This document shows, piece after piece, positions 1-8,240 of a stretch of DNA of 40,753 bases. The notes beneath the pieces were generated by a model. The model saw nothing but the letters and a program-made list of their open reading frames with translations. It was not told the DNA's origin and made no database searches. Source of the stretch: Clostridia bacterium (GTDB lineage: Bacteria; Bacillota; Clostridia; TANB77; CAG-508); contig JAFQQR010000038.1 of assembly GCA_017410505.1 (NCBI GenBank), forward strand, positions 1-40,753. The letters are read 5' to 3'. A program made the translations under genes and the position numbers. The number at the start of each line of letters is the position of its first letter. Position 1 is the stretch's first letter.

Positions 1-600
1 AATTACTTAGAAGAAGGTACAAATGTGGTATTAGCAGAAGCTAAGACAGTAGATAAACAAACATATCAAACATCAGTAACAGAGAAGGCAAAAGAGATAG
101 AAGGATATAAAGCAGATGAAGATGAAAAAACAATAACAATTAATGTAAAAGATAATGTAATAAACTTCTATTATACAAAACGTGCAGATTTAAGTTACAC
201 AGTAAATTATTTAGAAAAAGGTACAAATGCAGTATTAGCAGAAGCTAAGACAGTAGGTAACCAAACATATAGAACATCAGTAACAGAGAAAGCAAAAGAA
301 ATAGATGGATATAATGTAGATGAAGATGAAAAAACAATAACAATAGAAGTAAAAGATAATGTGATAAACTTCTATTACACAAAACGTACAGATTTAAGTT
401 ATACAGTAAATTATCTAGAAAAAGGTACAAATGCAGTATTAGCAGAAACTAAGACAGTATCAGGTCAAACATTTGGAACAGTAATTCAATCAAGTTCAGA
501 AAGAGTTAAAATAGAAAAATATAGATATGATAGTGCAGATAAAGAAACGTTAACAATAGGAACAAAAGAAAATGTAATAAATTTATATTATGTAACAAAT
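1..600 (+). repeat. Tandem 204-bp coding repeats (MucBP units)
   Basis: Units begin at 1, 205 and 409, each opening with the codons for N-Y-L-E. Units 1 and 2 are very similar at the nucleotide level. Unit 3 keeps only its first 25 or so codons in common and then diverges. More copies probably lie upstream of the window. Confidence 0.85.
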
Positions 601-2091
601 GTTAAAAAAATTACTGTAATAAAAGAGTGGACACAAGAACCTGATGAAACAGATACAGCAACAATTAGACCAGTAACAATTGAATTACAATTAAAAGCAA
701 AAGAAAATGGTAAAGATGTTGTAAAATATGCATATTCATTAAATACAGCAACAGAAACATCACATGAATTTGAAGTAGATGAATATGATGACAATGGAGA
801 TTTAATAACATATATAGCAGATGAAGCAGGAGATTTAACAAACTATGATAAATCAGTAGATGGCTACACAATAACAAATGCTTATAAATATGCAAAACTT
901 GTACCGACAAAGAAAGCATATAAAGATGAAGCATGTACGCAAGAAGTAGATGTTGATAATGAAGCAGATAATTTCCAAGCTGGAGCTACAGTTTATTATA
1001 AATTATCTGTAACAAATAAAGGAAAAGTAAAAGGAAGTGCAACGGTAACAGATGATATGCCTTCATATTTAGAAAATTATGGAATAGTAAAAGGAACAGC
1101 TAGTTTGAATTCATCAAAAGTTACATGGAATGTTAGGAACTTAGAACCAGGTAATACAGAATCTATTATTCTAAAAGGAACAGTAAAACAAATTAAACTA
1201 TATAAAGACTTAAGTACTAAAACTGGAAGTGAAACAGGAACAACTGCAAAATTGTTTGTTAGAAAAGATGGATTAATACCATATGAAGGTTCAAATACAC
1301 CATATTCTGTTGATTTATATACAAAATGTGTAGGAACTGTATATTTAAATTCTAGTCAAGCGATAGCTTATGGTGATTTATCAAAAAGTGATATTTATGA
1401 TTTAATAAGCAGAAATAATAATATAATAGATATAGTAAAAAAAGGAATATCACATGATGCATTGAAAAGTGCTTTAGCTAGTCAAGGAATAAATCTTAAA
1501 GATGATGAAGTTGTAATATGGTATGTTAACAAAAAAGAAAGTGATGGATGGCATATAGATGGTGCAATTAGAAAAATATCAGATTTACAAAAAGTAACAA
1601 ATACATTAAGTATGGTTCAAACAGATAATCAAGAAACTGTAACAGCAACTGCTGATATTAAGTTATCAACAATAGCAACAAATATAGTAAGGTCTTCAGA
1701 AACAGGAAATAGTTCAAATAATACATTCTCAGCACTTTTAGAAAAAGTAGAAAATAATACTATTAATGCAGAAAATGTTGAAGATATATCAAAACAAGTA
1801 GAAGAAAATGATACAAAGACAAATACAGTTAAAACAACTACAAATACAGACAGTAAAAAAGAAAGTAAAAATGTTACTACAGAAAATAAATCAACAGAAA
1901 CTAAAAAAGAAGTAAAAGTTGAAAAAGAAGAGGAAAAAGTTGAAAATAATACTGTAAAATCTGAATTTAAAACTAAAAATGAAGAAACTAATATAAAAGA
2001 TAAAAATAAAACAGAAAATACTTTGGAAAACAAAGATGTGATTAATGATATAAAAGATGAAGAGAAAAAAGTGAATTCTGTGTCACAATAG
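1..2091 (+). CDS. Cell-surface protein with MucBP repeats, Cna-B-like and DUF11-like domains (5' partial)
   Basis: The reading frame is open from base 1, so the N-terminus and any signal peptide lie outside the window. The visible part starts with three MucBP-type repeats of 68 residues (204 bp), each running from N-Y-L-E-x-G-T-N to an F-Y-Y-T-K-R-like end; the third is diverged. Then come a Cna-B-like segment (about codons 203-300, ending in I-T-N-A-Y) and a DUF11-like domain (about 300-400, with V-T-N-K-G and D-D-M-P). Next is a segment seen in other clostridial surface proteins with a W-Y-V-x-K-K-E-x-D-G-W-H core. The last 110 or so residues are a low-complexity Lys/Glu/Asn/Thr tail. No LPXTG motif or terminal membrane helix is present, so the anchoring mode is unknown. 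An adhesin or mucus-binding role is inferred from the domains. Confidence 0.85.
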   Translation, partial: NYLEEGTNVVLAEAKTVDKQTYQTSVTEKAKEIEGYKADEDEKTITINVKDNVINFYYTKRADLSYTVNYLEKGTNAVLAEAKTVGNQTYRTSVTEKAKEIDGYNVDEDEKTITIEVKDNVINFYYTKRTDLSYTVNYLEKGTNAVLAETKTVSGQTFGTVIQSSSERVKIEKYRYDSADKETLTIGTKENVINLYYVTNVKKITVIKEWTQEPDETDTATIRPVTIELQLKAKENGKDVVKYAYSLNTATETSHEFEVDEYDDNGDLITYIADEAGDLTNYDKSVDGYTITNAYKYAKLVPTKKAYKDEACTQEVDVDNEADNFQAGATVYYKLSVTNKGKVKGSATVTDDMPSYLENYGIVKGTASLNSSKVTWNVRNLEPGNTESIILKGTVKQIKLYKDLSTKTGSETGTTAKLFVRKDGLIPYEGSNTPYSVDLYTKCVGTVYLNSSQAIAYGDLSKSDIYDLISRNNNIIDIVKKGISHDALKSALASQGINLKDDEVVIWYVNKKESDGWHIDGAIRKISDLQKVTNTLSMVQTDNQETVTATADIKLSTIATNIVRSSETGNSSNNTFSALLEKVENNTINAENVEDISKQVEENDTKTNTVKTTTNTDSKKESKNVTTENKSTETKKEVKVEKEEEKVENNTVKSEFKTKNEETNIKDKNKTENTLENKDVINDIKDEEKKVNSVSQ

Positions 2092-2143
2092 ATAAAATAT
2101 TAAACTTATAATAAGAAATTGACAAATATTCTTTTATAATTCT

Positions 2144-2178
2144 AAAAGAAGGAATAAAAATATATTATTCCTTCTTTT
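2144..2178 (+). terminator. Hairpin terminator after the surface-protein gene
   Basis: A perfect 13-bp stem (2144-2156 with 2166-2178) has a 9-nt loop and ends in four T. It lies between the surface-protein stop and the AAGGAGG of the next gene, so it probably ends the upstream transcript. Confidence 0.7.
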
Positions 2179-2199
2179 AATACTTAAGGAGGATATATA

Positions 2200-2784
2200 A
2201 TGAAAAAACATAAAAAGATATATATATTTATTGTTTTTTTGGTAATAATGGTAGTAATTTTTATAGGCAGTAAGATTAGTAATATAAATAAAGCAAAAAA
2301 AGTAATTAATAAAACATTAACAGATTTAAAAGAAATAAATATAGAAGAAGTAAATAAACATATGAGTTATTCAGAACTTCTTAATGTATTAGATGAAAAT
2401 TTGTTAGATGCAGAAAAAATGCAACAAAACGGATTGGATAAACTTTTTTTTGAAAATCTGGATTGGACTATAGAAGATATTAAAATGGATGATAATAATA
2501 TTACTGCAACTATGAATATTACTAATAAAGATTTTAAAATAATTATAACGAATTGGATAAAAGAGATAGTTAATGAAAAGGAAAGTGGCAATAATTTAAC
2601 AGAAGAAGTATGTTTAGAAAAATTAAAAGAATGTGCGTCTGACTCAAATTTATCAACAAAGACAGTCACGAAAATGATTACCTTAGAAAAAGATAATGAT
2701 TGGAGAATTATAGTAAATGATGAATTAGTAAATGCTATTTTTCCGGGAATAGAAAGTGTAAATAGTGTTATAGAAGGAATGTAA
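2200..2784 (+). CDS. Membrane-anchored extracytoplasmic protein, NTF2/DUF4878-like architecture
   Basis: This 194-residue protein has one N-terminal membrane segment (about residues 8-25) after a basic start (M-K-K-H-K-K). There is no lipobox cysteine. The remainder is a polar alpha/beta domain with a weak overall resemblance to DUF4878/DUF5105-type proteins: a helix-rich first half, then strands ending in a D-N-D-W-R-I-I motif. That motif is typical of the last strands of such NTF2-like domains. The start is supported by AAGGAGG 8 bases upstream. It is the only gene between two hairpin terminators, so it is probably monocistronic or read through from upstream. The family assignment is tentative and no function is known. 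Confidence 0.6.
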   Translation: MKKHKKIYIFIVFLVIMVVIFIGSKISNINKAKKVINKTLTDLKEINIEEVNKHMSYSELLNVLDENLLDAEKMQQNGLDKLFFENLDWTIEDIKMDDNNITATMNITNKDFKIIITNWIKEIVNEKESGNNLTEEVCLEKLKECASDSNLSTKTVTKMITLEKDNDWRIIVNDELVNAIFPGIESVNSVIEGM

Positions 2785-2785
2785 T

Positions 2786-2820
2786 AAAAAGAGGGCATCT
2801 CAAATAAGAGCCCTCTTTTT
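2786..2820. terminator. Bidirectional hairpin terminator
   Basis: An 11-bp perfect stem (2786-2796 with 2810-2820) carries A and T runs on its two sides. It can serve the gene ending at 2784 and the converging small gene ending at 2848. Confidence 0.8.
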
Positions 2821-2847
2821 TATAGTATATATATTAAAAATTATATT

Positions 2848-3012
2848 CTAAACTAATATATTGGCAAATGTTAAAAATACAGCATATAGTAAAGTTTTCC
2901 AAGAAATACGAAGAGTAGTTCTTGCTACTTTTTTGATAACTGTTAATCTATATTCTTGTCTAATAGTTAAAGCTAACTGTTTGTCTATTGGATTATATTC
3001 TTGAGTTTCCAT
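2848..3012 (-). CDS. Small hydrophobic-tailed peptide, 54 residues
   Basis: I place the start at the ATG at 3012 because AAGGAG lies 9 bases upstream; an in-frame ATG at 3039 has no such site. The product has a polar N-terminal half, a basic middle (residues 21-38, rich in Arg/Lys) and a hydrophobic end (L-L-Y-A-V-F-L-T-F-A), so it may sit at the membrane. No family is recognised. A consensus sigma-A promoter lies 58 bases or more upstream and a terminator follows, which supports a real and well-transcribed gene. Confidence 0.6.
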   Translation of the reverse strand: METQEYNPIDKQLALTIRQEYRLTVIKKVARTTLRISWKTLLYAVFLTFANILV

Positions 3013-3076
3013 ACTAATCAACTCCTTACTATAAAACAAACTAAAAATTTGACTTTTGTGTTCATTCTATAATTTA

Positions 3077-3105
3077 ATTATATATAAAAAAAAAACATTT
3101 GTCAA
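3077..3105 (-). promoter_or_regulatory. Perfect consensus promoter for the 54-residue peptide gene
   Basis: On the minus strand TTGACA (3105-3100) and TATAAT (3082-3077) are separated by 17 bp. All twelve positions match the sigma-A consensus. Confidence 0.85.
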
Positions 3106-3165
3106 CAAAATGTAATAAAATTGTAATAAAAAAGTAACAAAAAAATAATAAAAATGTAATAAAAA
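3100..3165. repeat. Six direct repeats of 11 bp, helix-phased
   Basis: Units start at 3100, 3111, 3122, 3133, 3144 and 3155. The common form is TGTAATAAAAA; units 1, 3 and 4 are degenerate. The first unit contains the -35 hexamer of the minus-strand promoter, so the array lies at and upstream of that -35. It may act as an UP-like element, curved DNA or a regulator-binding array. Confidence 0.7.
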
Positions 3166-3404
3166 GAGATTTTTTAAAAATTTGGCTTATTTTTGTGATA
3201 GAGAAATAAAATATATTGAGTGTTGTTAAAGAATAAAAATAAAATCTTCTAATAGAATTATAATAGAAGATTTTTTATAGTTACTGTTACTATAAAAAAA
3301 TGTCAAAAAACTCTATACAAAAAAGGAAATTAGTTATATAATGTAAAAAAATTAGAGGCAAAAATTTGGCTCTAATTTATATTAAATTGAAGGGATGATT
3401 CTAA
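3166..3404 (+). promoter_or_regulatory. murE upstream region: hairpin at 3241-3274, probable promoter and leader hairpin
   Basis: A hairpin with an 11-bp stem and a T run (3241-3274) looks like a terminator, although no gene precedes it on the plus strand. A possible promoter follows: TATACA (3314-3319), 17 bp, TATAAT (3337-3342). The leader then holds a hairpin (3349-3357 with 3370-3378). No coding sequence is visible here. Confidence 0.5.
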
Positions 3405-4877
3405 ATGGAATTAAAAAAGATATTAATAGGATTAGAAGGAATAAAAGCTAAAGGTAATGTAGACTTAGAGATTAAAGGAATTGAGAAAAATTCAAAAGAA
3501 GTTAAAGAAGGATATATGTTTATTGCTATAAAAGGTTTTTCAACAGATGGTCATCAATTTGTTGAAAGTGCAATTGAAAATGGAGCAATAGCAGTAATGG
3601 TAGAAGAAGGTTGTGATTTAAAATCTTTAAATATACCTGAGAATATAACAATATTGATGGTTAAAAATACTAGAGAAGCATTAGCTATATGTTCATCAAA
3701 TTTTTATGATAATCCATCAGCTAAACTTAAATTAATAGGAGTTACAGGAACAAAAGGAAAAACAACAACAACATTTATGATAAAAGAAATTTTAGAAAAA
3801 GCAGGTAAAAAAGTTGGATTAATAGGAACAATAGCTACATATATAAATGGTAAGAGAATAAAAGATAGTGATAGAACAACACCAGAAAGTTTGGAATTAC
3901 AACAAACTTTTAGACAAATGGTTGATGAAGGTGTAGAAGTAGTAGTAATGGAAGTTTCTTCACAAAGTTTAAAATTACATAGAGTAGATGGATGTCAATT
4001 TGACATAGTATTATTCACAAATTTTTCAGAAGATCATATTAGTGAAAAAGAGCATCCAGATATGCAAGATTACTTTAATTCAAAATTAAAGTTATTTGAA
4101 ATGTGCAAAACAGGAATAGTGAATGCGGACGATTTACATGCTGCAAAGATTCCAAGATTATTTCCAGATAATAATATTGTAACATATGGAATTGATAATT
4201 TTGCAAATGTTTTAGCAAAAGATATAACAATTACAAATTCATATGTTGATTTTAAGGTTAAAATAACAGATAGAAATGAAAGAGTAAAAACAGGAATACC
4301 AGGAAGATTTAGTGTTTATAATTCATTAGCTGCAATATGTGTTGCACAAAAATTTGGAATTTCTTCAGAGATAGTAAAACAAGCATTAGAAGAAGTTAGA
4401 GTTCCTGGAAGATCAGAATTAGTTGATAATAAAATGGAATTAACTATAATGATAGATTATGCTCATTCACCAGAAAGTTTACAAAATATATTGCAAGCTA
4501 CTAAAAGTTATACAAGAGGTAGAGTGATTTCAGTGTTTGGTTGTGGAGGAGATAGAGACTCAGGTAAGAGAGCAGTAATGGGAGAAATATCAGGAAAAAT
4601 TGCTGACTATACAATAATAACATCTGATAATCCAAGAACAGAGGAACCTCAAAAAATTGTTGAACAGATAGAGAGTGGAATAAAGAAAACAAAAGGCAAA
4701 TATGAAGTTGTAGTTGATAGAGTAGAAGCTATCGAACATGCTATAAAAATGGCAAATAAGAAGGATATAATAATTTTGGCTGGTAAAGGACATGAACCTT
4801 ATCAGGAAATTAATGGAGTTAAGCATCCTTTTGATGAAAGAATTATTGTTAGAGAGATTATTGAGAGGATTAAATAA
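3405..4877 (+). CDS. murE: UDP-N-acetylmuramoyl-tripeptide synthetase (meso-diaminopimelate type)
   Basis: MurE adds the third amino acid to UDP-MurNAc-L-Ala-D-Glu in the cytoplasm, using ATP. The 490-residue length is normal. The ATP loop G-V-T-G-T-K-G-K-T-T-T is at residues 112-122, the central Mur-ligase domain carries E-V-S-S-Q and a conserved N-F-x-E-D-H, and D-N-P-R-T is at 408-412. D-N-P-R is the known signature of enzymes that add meso-DAP rather than lysine, so DAP-type peptidoglycan is predicted. The ATG is preceded by GAAGGGATG. It opens the murE-mraY-ftsW-murG cluster; murF, which usually follows murE, is absent. Confidence 0.96.
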   Translation: MELKKILIGLEGIKAKGNVDLEIKGIEKNSKEVKEGYMFIAIKGFSTDGHQFVESAIENGAIAVMVEEGCDLKSLNIPENITILMVKNTREALAICSSNFYDNPSAKLKLIGVTGTKGKTTTTFMIKEILEKAGKKVGLIGTIATYINGKRIKDSDRTTPESLELQQTFRQMVDEGVEVVVMEVSSQSLKLHRVDGCQFDIVLFTNFSEDHISEKEHPDMQDYFNSKLKLFEMCKTGIVNADDLHAAKIPRLFPDNNIVTYGIDNFANVLAKDITITNSYVDFKVKITDRNERVKTGIPGRFSVYNSLAAICVAQKFGISSEIVKQALEEVRVPGRSELVDNKMELTIMIDYAHSPESLQNILQATKSYTRGRVISVFGCGGDRDSGKRAVMGEISGKIADYTIITSDNPRTEEPQKIVEQIESGIKKTKGKYEVVVDRVEAIEHAIKMANKKDIIILAGKGHEPYQEINGVKHPFDERIIVREIIERIK

Positions 4878-4904
4878 TAACAAAAGATGTAAAGGTAGAA
4901 AGGT

Positions 4905-5894
4905 TTGATAAAATTGGATTTTGAAATAAAAGTATTGCTTATAACTTTTGCAGTTTCTGTAATTTGTGGTTTGATAACAATACCAATATTAAAGAAATTA
5001 AAAGTAGGTCAAATAGAAAGAGATGATGGACCTGCATCTCATTTAAAGAAACAAGGCACTCCTACAATGGGTGGAATAATCATGATAATTGCAATTATTA
5101 TTGTAGTTACAGGTTCATATATATATTTAAGTATGACAGGAGATGCTGATACAGGAAAAAAATTATTACCATTATTATTAATTACAATAGGTTTTGGGAT
5201 GATAGGATTTATAGATGATTTTAAAAAATTGGTTTTAAAAAATACGGAAGGACTAAAACCAAGTTATAAAATGTTAGGACTTTTAATTATAGCAGTGTCA
5301 TATGTTTTGTTTTTAGTGCAAGGCTTAAAATTAGGAACTGAAACATATATACCAATAATAAAAATGTATATAAATATTCCATTATATGTTTATATTCCAC
5401 TTGCAATAATAGTTATACTTGCAGCTACAAATGCAATTAATCTTACAGATGGAATAGATGGATTATCTTCAAGTGTTTCAGCAATTATTATAACATGTTT
5501 AACTGTAATAGGAATTAGTAATCAAATATATGAAGTATCAATATTTGGAAGTATTGTAATAGGAGCAACATTAGGATTTTTAATATTTAATTTGCATCCA
5601 GCTAAAGTTTTTATGGGTGATACTGGTTCATTAATGTTAGGTGGTGTAATATCAGGGCTAGCTTTATATTTAAAAATGCCATTATTATTACTTTTAATAG
5701 CAATAATTCCAGTTTTAGAAACAATATCTGTAATATTACAAGTTGCATATTTTAAAAAGACAGGAAATAGAATATTTAAAATGGCACCTTTGCATCATCA
5801 TTTTGAATTATCAGGATGGAAAGAAAATAAAGTAGTAGTAATTTTTTCTTTAATAACTTTGGTGGCATGTTTTATTGGACTAAAAATAGTATAA
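4905..5894 (+). CDS. mraY: Phospho-N-acetylmuramoyl-pentapeptide transferase
   Basis: MraY moves phospho-MurNAc-pentapeptide from UDP to undecaprenyl phosphate, forming lipid I at the membrane. The 329-residue product is polytopic. It carries N-L-T-D-G-I-D-G-L (from residue 179), F-M-G-D-T-G-S-L, and the late P-L-H-H-H-F-E motif of the family. No ATG lies near the 5' end. TTG at 4905 is used here, with AAAGG about 9 bases upstream; TTG at 4914 with GAAAGG 10 bases upstream is an equally good alternative. It follows murE by 27 bases and precedes ftsW by 24, so the genes are probably cotranscribed. Confidence 0.95.
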   Translation: MIKLDFEIKVLLITFAVSVICGLITIPILKKLKVGQIERDDGPASHLKKQGTPTMGGIIMIIAIIIVVTGSYIYLSMTGDADTGKKLLPLLLITIGFGMIGFIDDFKKLVLKNTEGLKPSYKMLGLLIIAVSYVLFLVQGLKLGTETYIPIIKMYINIPLYVYIPLAIIVILAATNAINLTDGIDGLSSSVSAIIITCLTVIGISNQIYEVSIFGSIVIGATLGFLIFNLHPAKVFMGDTGSLMLGGVISGLALYLKMPLLLLLIAIIPVLETISVILQVAYFKKTGNRIFKMAPLHHHFELSGWKENKVVVIFSLITLVACFIGLKIV

Positions 5895-5918
5895 GTTAGT
5901 CTGTTAGGAGGAGTTTAA

Positions 5919-7050
5919 ATGGCGAAAAAGAAAAAAGAAAAGAGTTTTTCAAGTTTCTTAAATAATCCAATAGATTTTACATTAGTAATAACTATATTAT
6001 TGCTATTAGGAATTGGCTTAGTAATGGTATTGTCAGCAAGTTCACCATCTGCTCTTTCAGAAAGTGGTAATAGTTATGCATATTTTTCAAAACAATTAAT
6101 TTTTGCAATTTTAGGATTAATAGCAATGTCTCTTATTTCTAAGATTGATTATCGTTTTTATCAAAAATTTTACAAACATGCTTGGTTGATTTCACTTTTA
6201 CTATTAGCAGCAGTAATATTAGTTGGTAAAGAAGTAAATGGTGCAAAAAGATGGATATATGTTACAGAAACACTATCATTTCAACCATCAGAGATAGTTA
6301 AATTTTTAATGATAATTTTTTATGCAGGAATATTAGTAAAAAATAGAGATGAGTTACAATTATATGGAAAAGGATTTATAAAACATTGTTTATTATTAGT
6401 ACCAATAATAGGATTGCTATTATTACAACCACATTTAAGTGCTTCAATGGTTATAATAGGAATTGTTTGTATCATAATGATTGTAGCTGGGTGTAAGTTT
6501 AGACATTTCTTATTGACAGGTGTTGGAGTAGGTGGCCCATTGTTAACAGCGGCTATAGCTTTATCACCATATAGATTGGAAAGATTCGTTACATTTCTAG
6601 ATCCATGGAAAGATGCTTCAGATAGTGGTTGGCAGGTTATACAAAGTTTATATGCCATTGGTTCAGGAGGATTATTTGGAGTAGGGTTAGGAGATAGTAA
6701 GCAGAAATATTTATATATACCAGAGCCACATAATGATTTTATTTTTTCAATATTAGCAGAAGAGGTCGGATTTATTGGTTGTGTGGTGGTATTAGTTTTA
6801 TTTGCAATTTTTATATGGAGAGGAATTTTAATTGCAATGAGAGCTCCTGATATGTTTGGTAGTTTAATTGCTGTTGGTATTACAGCTCTAGTAGCAATAC
6901 AAGTTATAATAAATGTTGCAGTTGTTACTTCATCAATGCCTGCAACAGGTATGCCATTACCGTTCTTTAGTTATCGGTGGTACAGCATTGTTTATTTTAC
7001 TGTGCGAGATGGGTGTTTTACTCAATATTTCACGTGCAGGAGCAAAATAA
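5919..7050 (+). CDS. ftsW: SEDS-family peptidoglycan polymerase FtsW/SpoVE, frameshifted near its 3' end
   Basis: SEDS proteins polymerise lipid II glycan strands. The frame from 5919 gives a polytopic protein with G-A-K-R-W-I, F-Q-P-S-E-I-V-K and L-A-E-E-V-G-F, all typical of FtsW/RodA/SpoVE. The conserved end P-L-P-F-F-S-Y-G-G-T is interrupted: base 6975 (C) is extra and turns GGT GGT into CGG TGG. Omitting it restores S-Y-G-G-T-A-L-F-I-L-L-C-E-M-G and a stop at 7048-7050, for about 376 residues. Read literally, the frame runs to 7112 with an unrelated tail and overlaps murG. GGAGGAG precedes the ATG. murD, usually between mraY and ftsW, is absent. Confidence 0.9.
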
Positions 7051-7054
7051 TAGT

Positions 7055-7089
7055 TAGTGGGATTTGGGGACGGGTCTTAAATCCTACTA
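7055..7089. repeat. REP-like GGGGACG palindrome, copy 1
   Basis: The ends (7055-7064 and 7080-7089) pair over 10 bp with one G-T pair, and the middle carries TTTGGGGACGGGTCTTAA. Relatives lie at 16326-16396 and 29030-29054. Confidence 0.65.
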
Positions 7090-7108
7090 ATTTAAGAAGG
7101 AGAATAAA

Positions 7109-8240
7109 ATGAGAGTTATTATTGCTGCGGCTGGTACAGCTGGTCATATAAATCCAGGTCTTGCTATTGCTAATAAAATAAAAGCAGAAGAAAAAGATTC
7201 AGAAATTATTTTTATAGGTACAACAAGAGGATTAGAAAATGATCTAGTTCCAAGAAGTCGGATATAAATTAGAAACAATAGATGCATATGGTTTAAGTAA
7301 AAAAATATCGATAGAAAATATAAAAAAAATGTATAAAACATTTAAAGGATATGGTGAAGCAAAAAAGATAATAAAAGAATTTAAGCCAGATGTAGTGATA
7401 GGTACAGGTGGATATATTTGTGGTGCTACAATTTCAGCAGCACATAAATTAGGTATACCAACATTATTGCATGAAAGTAATGCTTTTCCAGGAAAAGCTG
7501 TAAAAATGCTTGCGAAGAAAACTAATACAATTTTGGTGTCTTTTGAAGATGCTAAAGATAGAATAAAAAATGCAAAGAACATAGTTTATACAGGGACACC
7601 TGTAAAAATAACTAAAAAGGATTATGGAATTAATGAAAAGATGCAAATAATAAAAAATGTTGGACTTAGTGAGACTAAACCAATAATATTAATTTTTGGA
7701 GGTAGCCAAGGTGCACAAAAAATTAATGAAGCTATACTGGGAATATTAGAAAATAAATTAAATAAAAATTATCAAATAATGTGGGCTACAGGACCAAAAC
7801 AATATGATATTATTAAAGAAAAATTGCAAGATAAAAATATTAGTATAAATAATATTGAAAATGCAAAAATAGTTCCATATATATATAATATGGAAGAAAT
7901 AATGAATGTTTCAGATTTAATTGTTGCAAGAAGTGGAGCAATGACAATAACTGAAATATCTAATTTAGGTAAGCCTTCAATATTAATTCCACTACCTAAT
8001 GTAAGTGGTGATCATCAATTACATAATGCAAAGGTTTTAGAAAATGTAGGGGCTGCAAAAATAATATTAAATGATGAATTAGATGATAAAAAATTAAATA
8101 CACAAATAGAAGAAGTAGTTTTAAATAAAAATAAAGTAGCAGAAATGTCAAAAAATGCCTTAAAAATTTCAACAAATAATGTTGAAGAAAAAATATATAG
8201 AGAAATAGTTAAAATAGTTAAGGAGAAAAACAATGTTTAA
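7109..8240 (+). CDS. murG: UDP-GlcNAc:lipid I N-acetylglucosaminyltransferase, frameshifted
   Basis: MurG adds GlcNAc to lipid I on the cytoplasmic membrane face to make lipid II. The ATG at 7109 has AAGGAG upstream and opens a 52-codon frame with the N-terminal A-G-T-A-G-H-I-N-P-G motif. That frame ends at TAA 7265-7267 because C7259 is extra, giving AGT CGG ATA TAA. Omitting it gives V-P-R-S-G-Y-K-L-E-T-I-D, the expected MurG sequence, and joins the frame that runs to 8240, for about 376 residues. The C-terminal half shows G-G-S-Q-G-A-Q and A-R-S-G-A-M-T. The stop overlaps the kinase start by 8 bases. An internal start for the C-terminal part (ATG 7329) is possible but would lack the lipid-I-binding half. 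Confidence 0.9.

Noticed and set aside
1..600. Tandem repeats as a CRISPR array
   Set aside because: The period is 204 bp, the whole unit is repeated and stays in frame as MucBP domains; there are no spacers.
1629..2033. 134-residue open frame on the minus strand
   Set aside because: It is antisense to the Lys/Glu-rich tail of the surface protein, is almost only Ser/Phe/Val/Leu, and has no ribosome site.
6960..7270. Classical -1 programmed frameshift
   Set aside because: There is no slippery heptamer, the correction needed is +1, and no clear downstream stimulator is visible.
7329..8240. Separate short glycosyltransferase gene starting at ATG 7329
   Set aside because: The missing N-terminal part lies immediately upstream, from 7109, in a frame offset by one base, so this is one murG gene.
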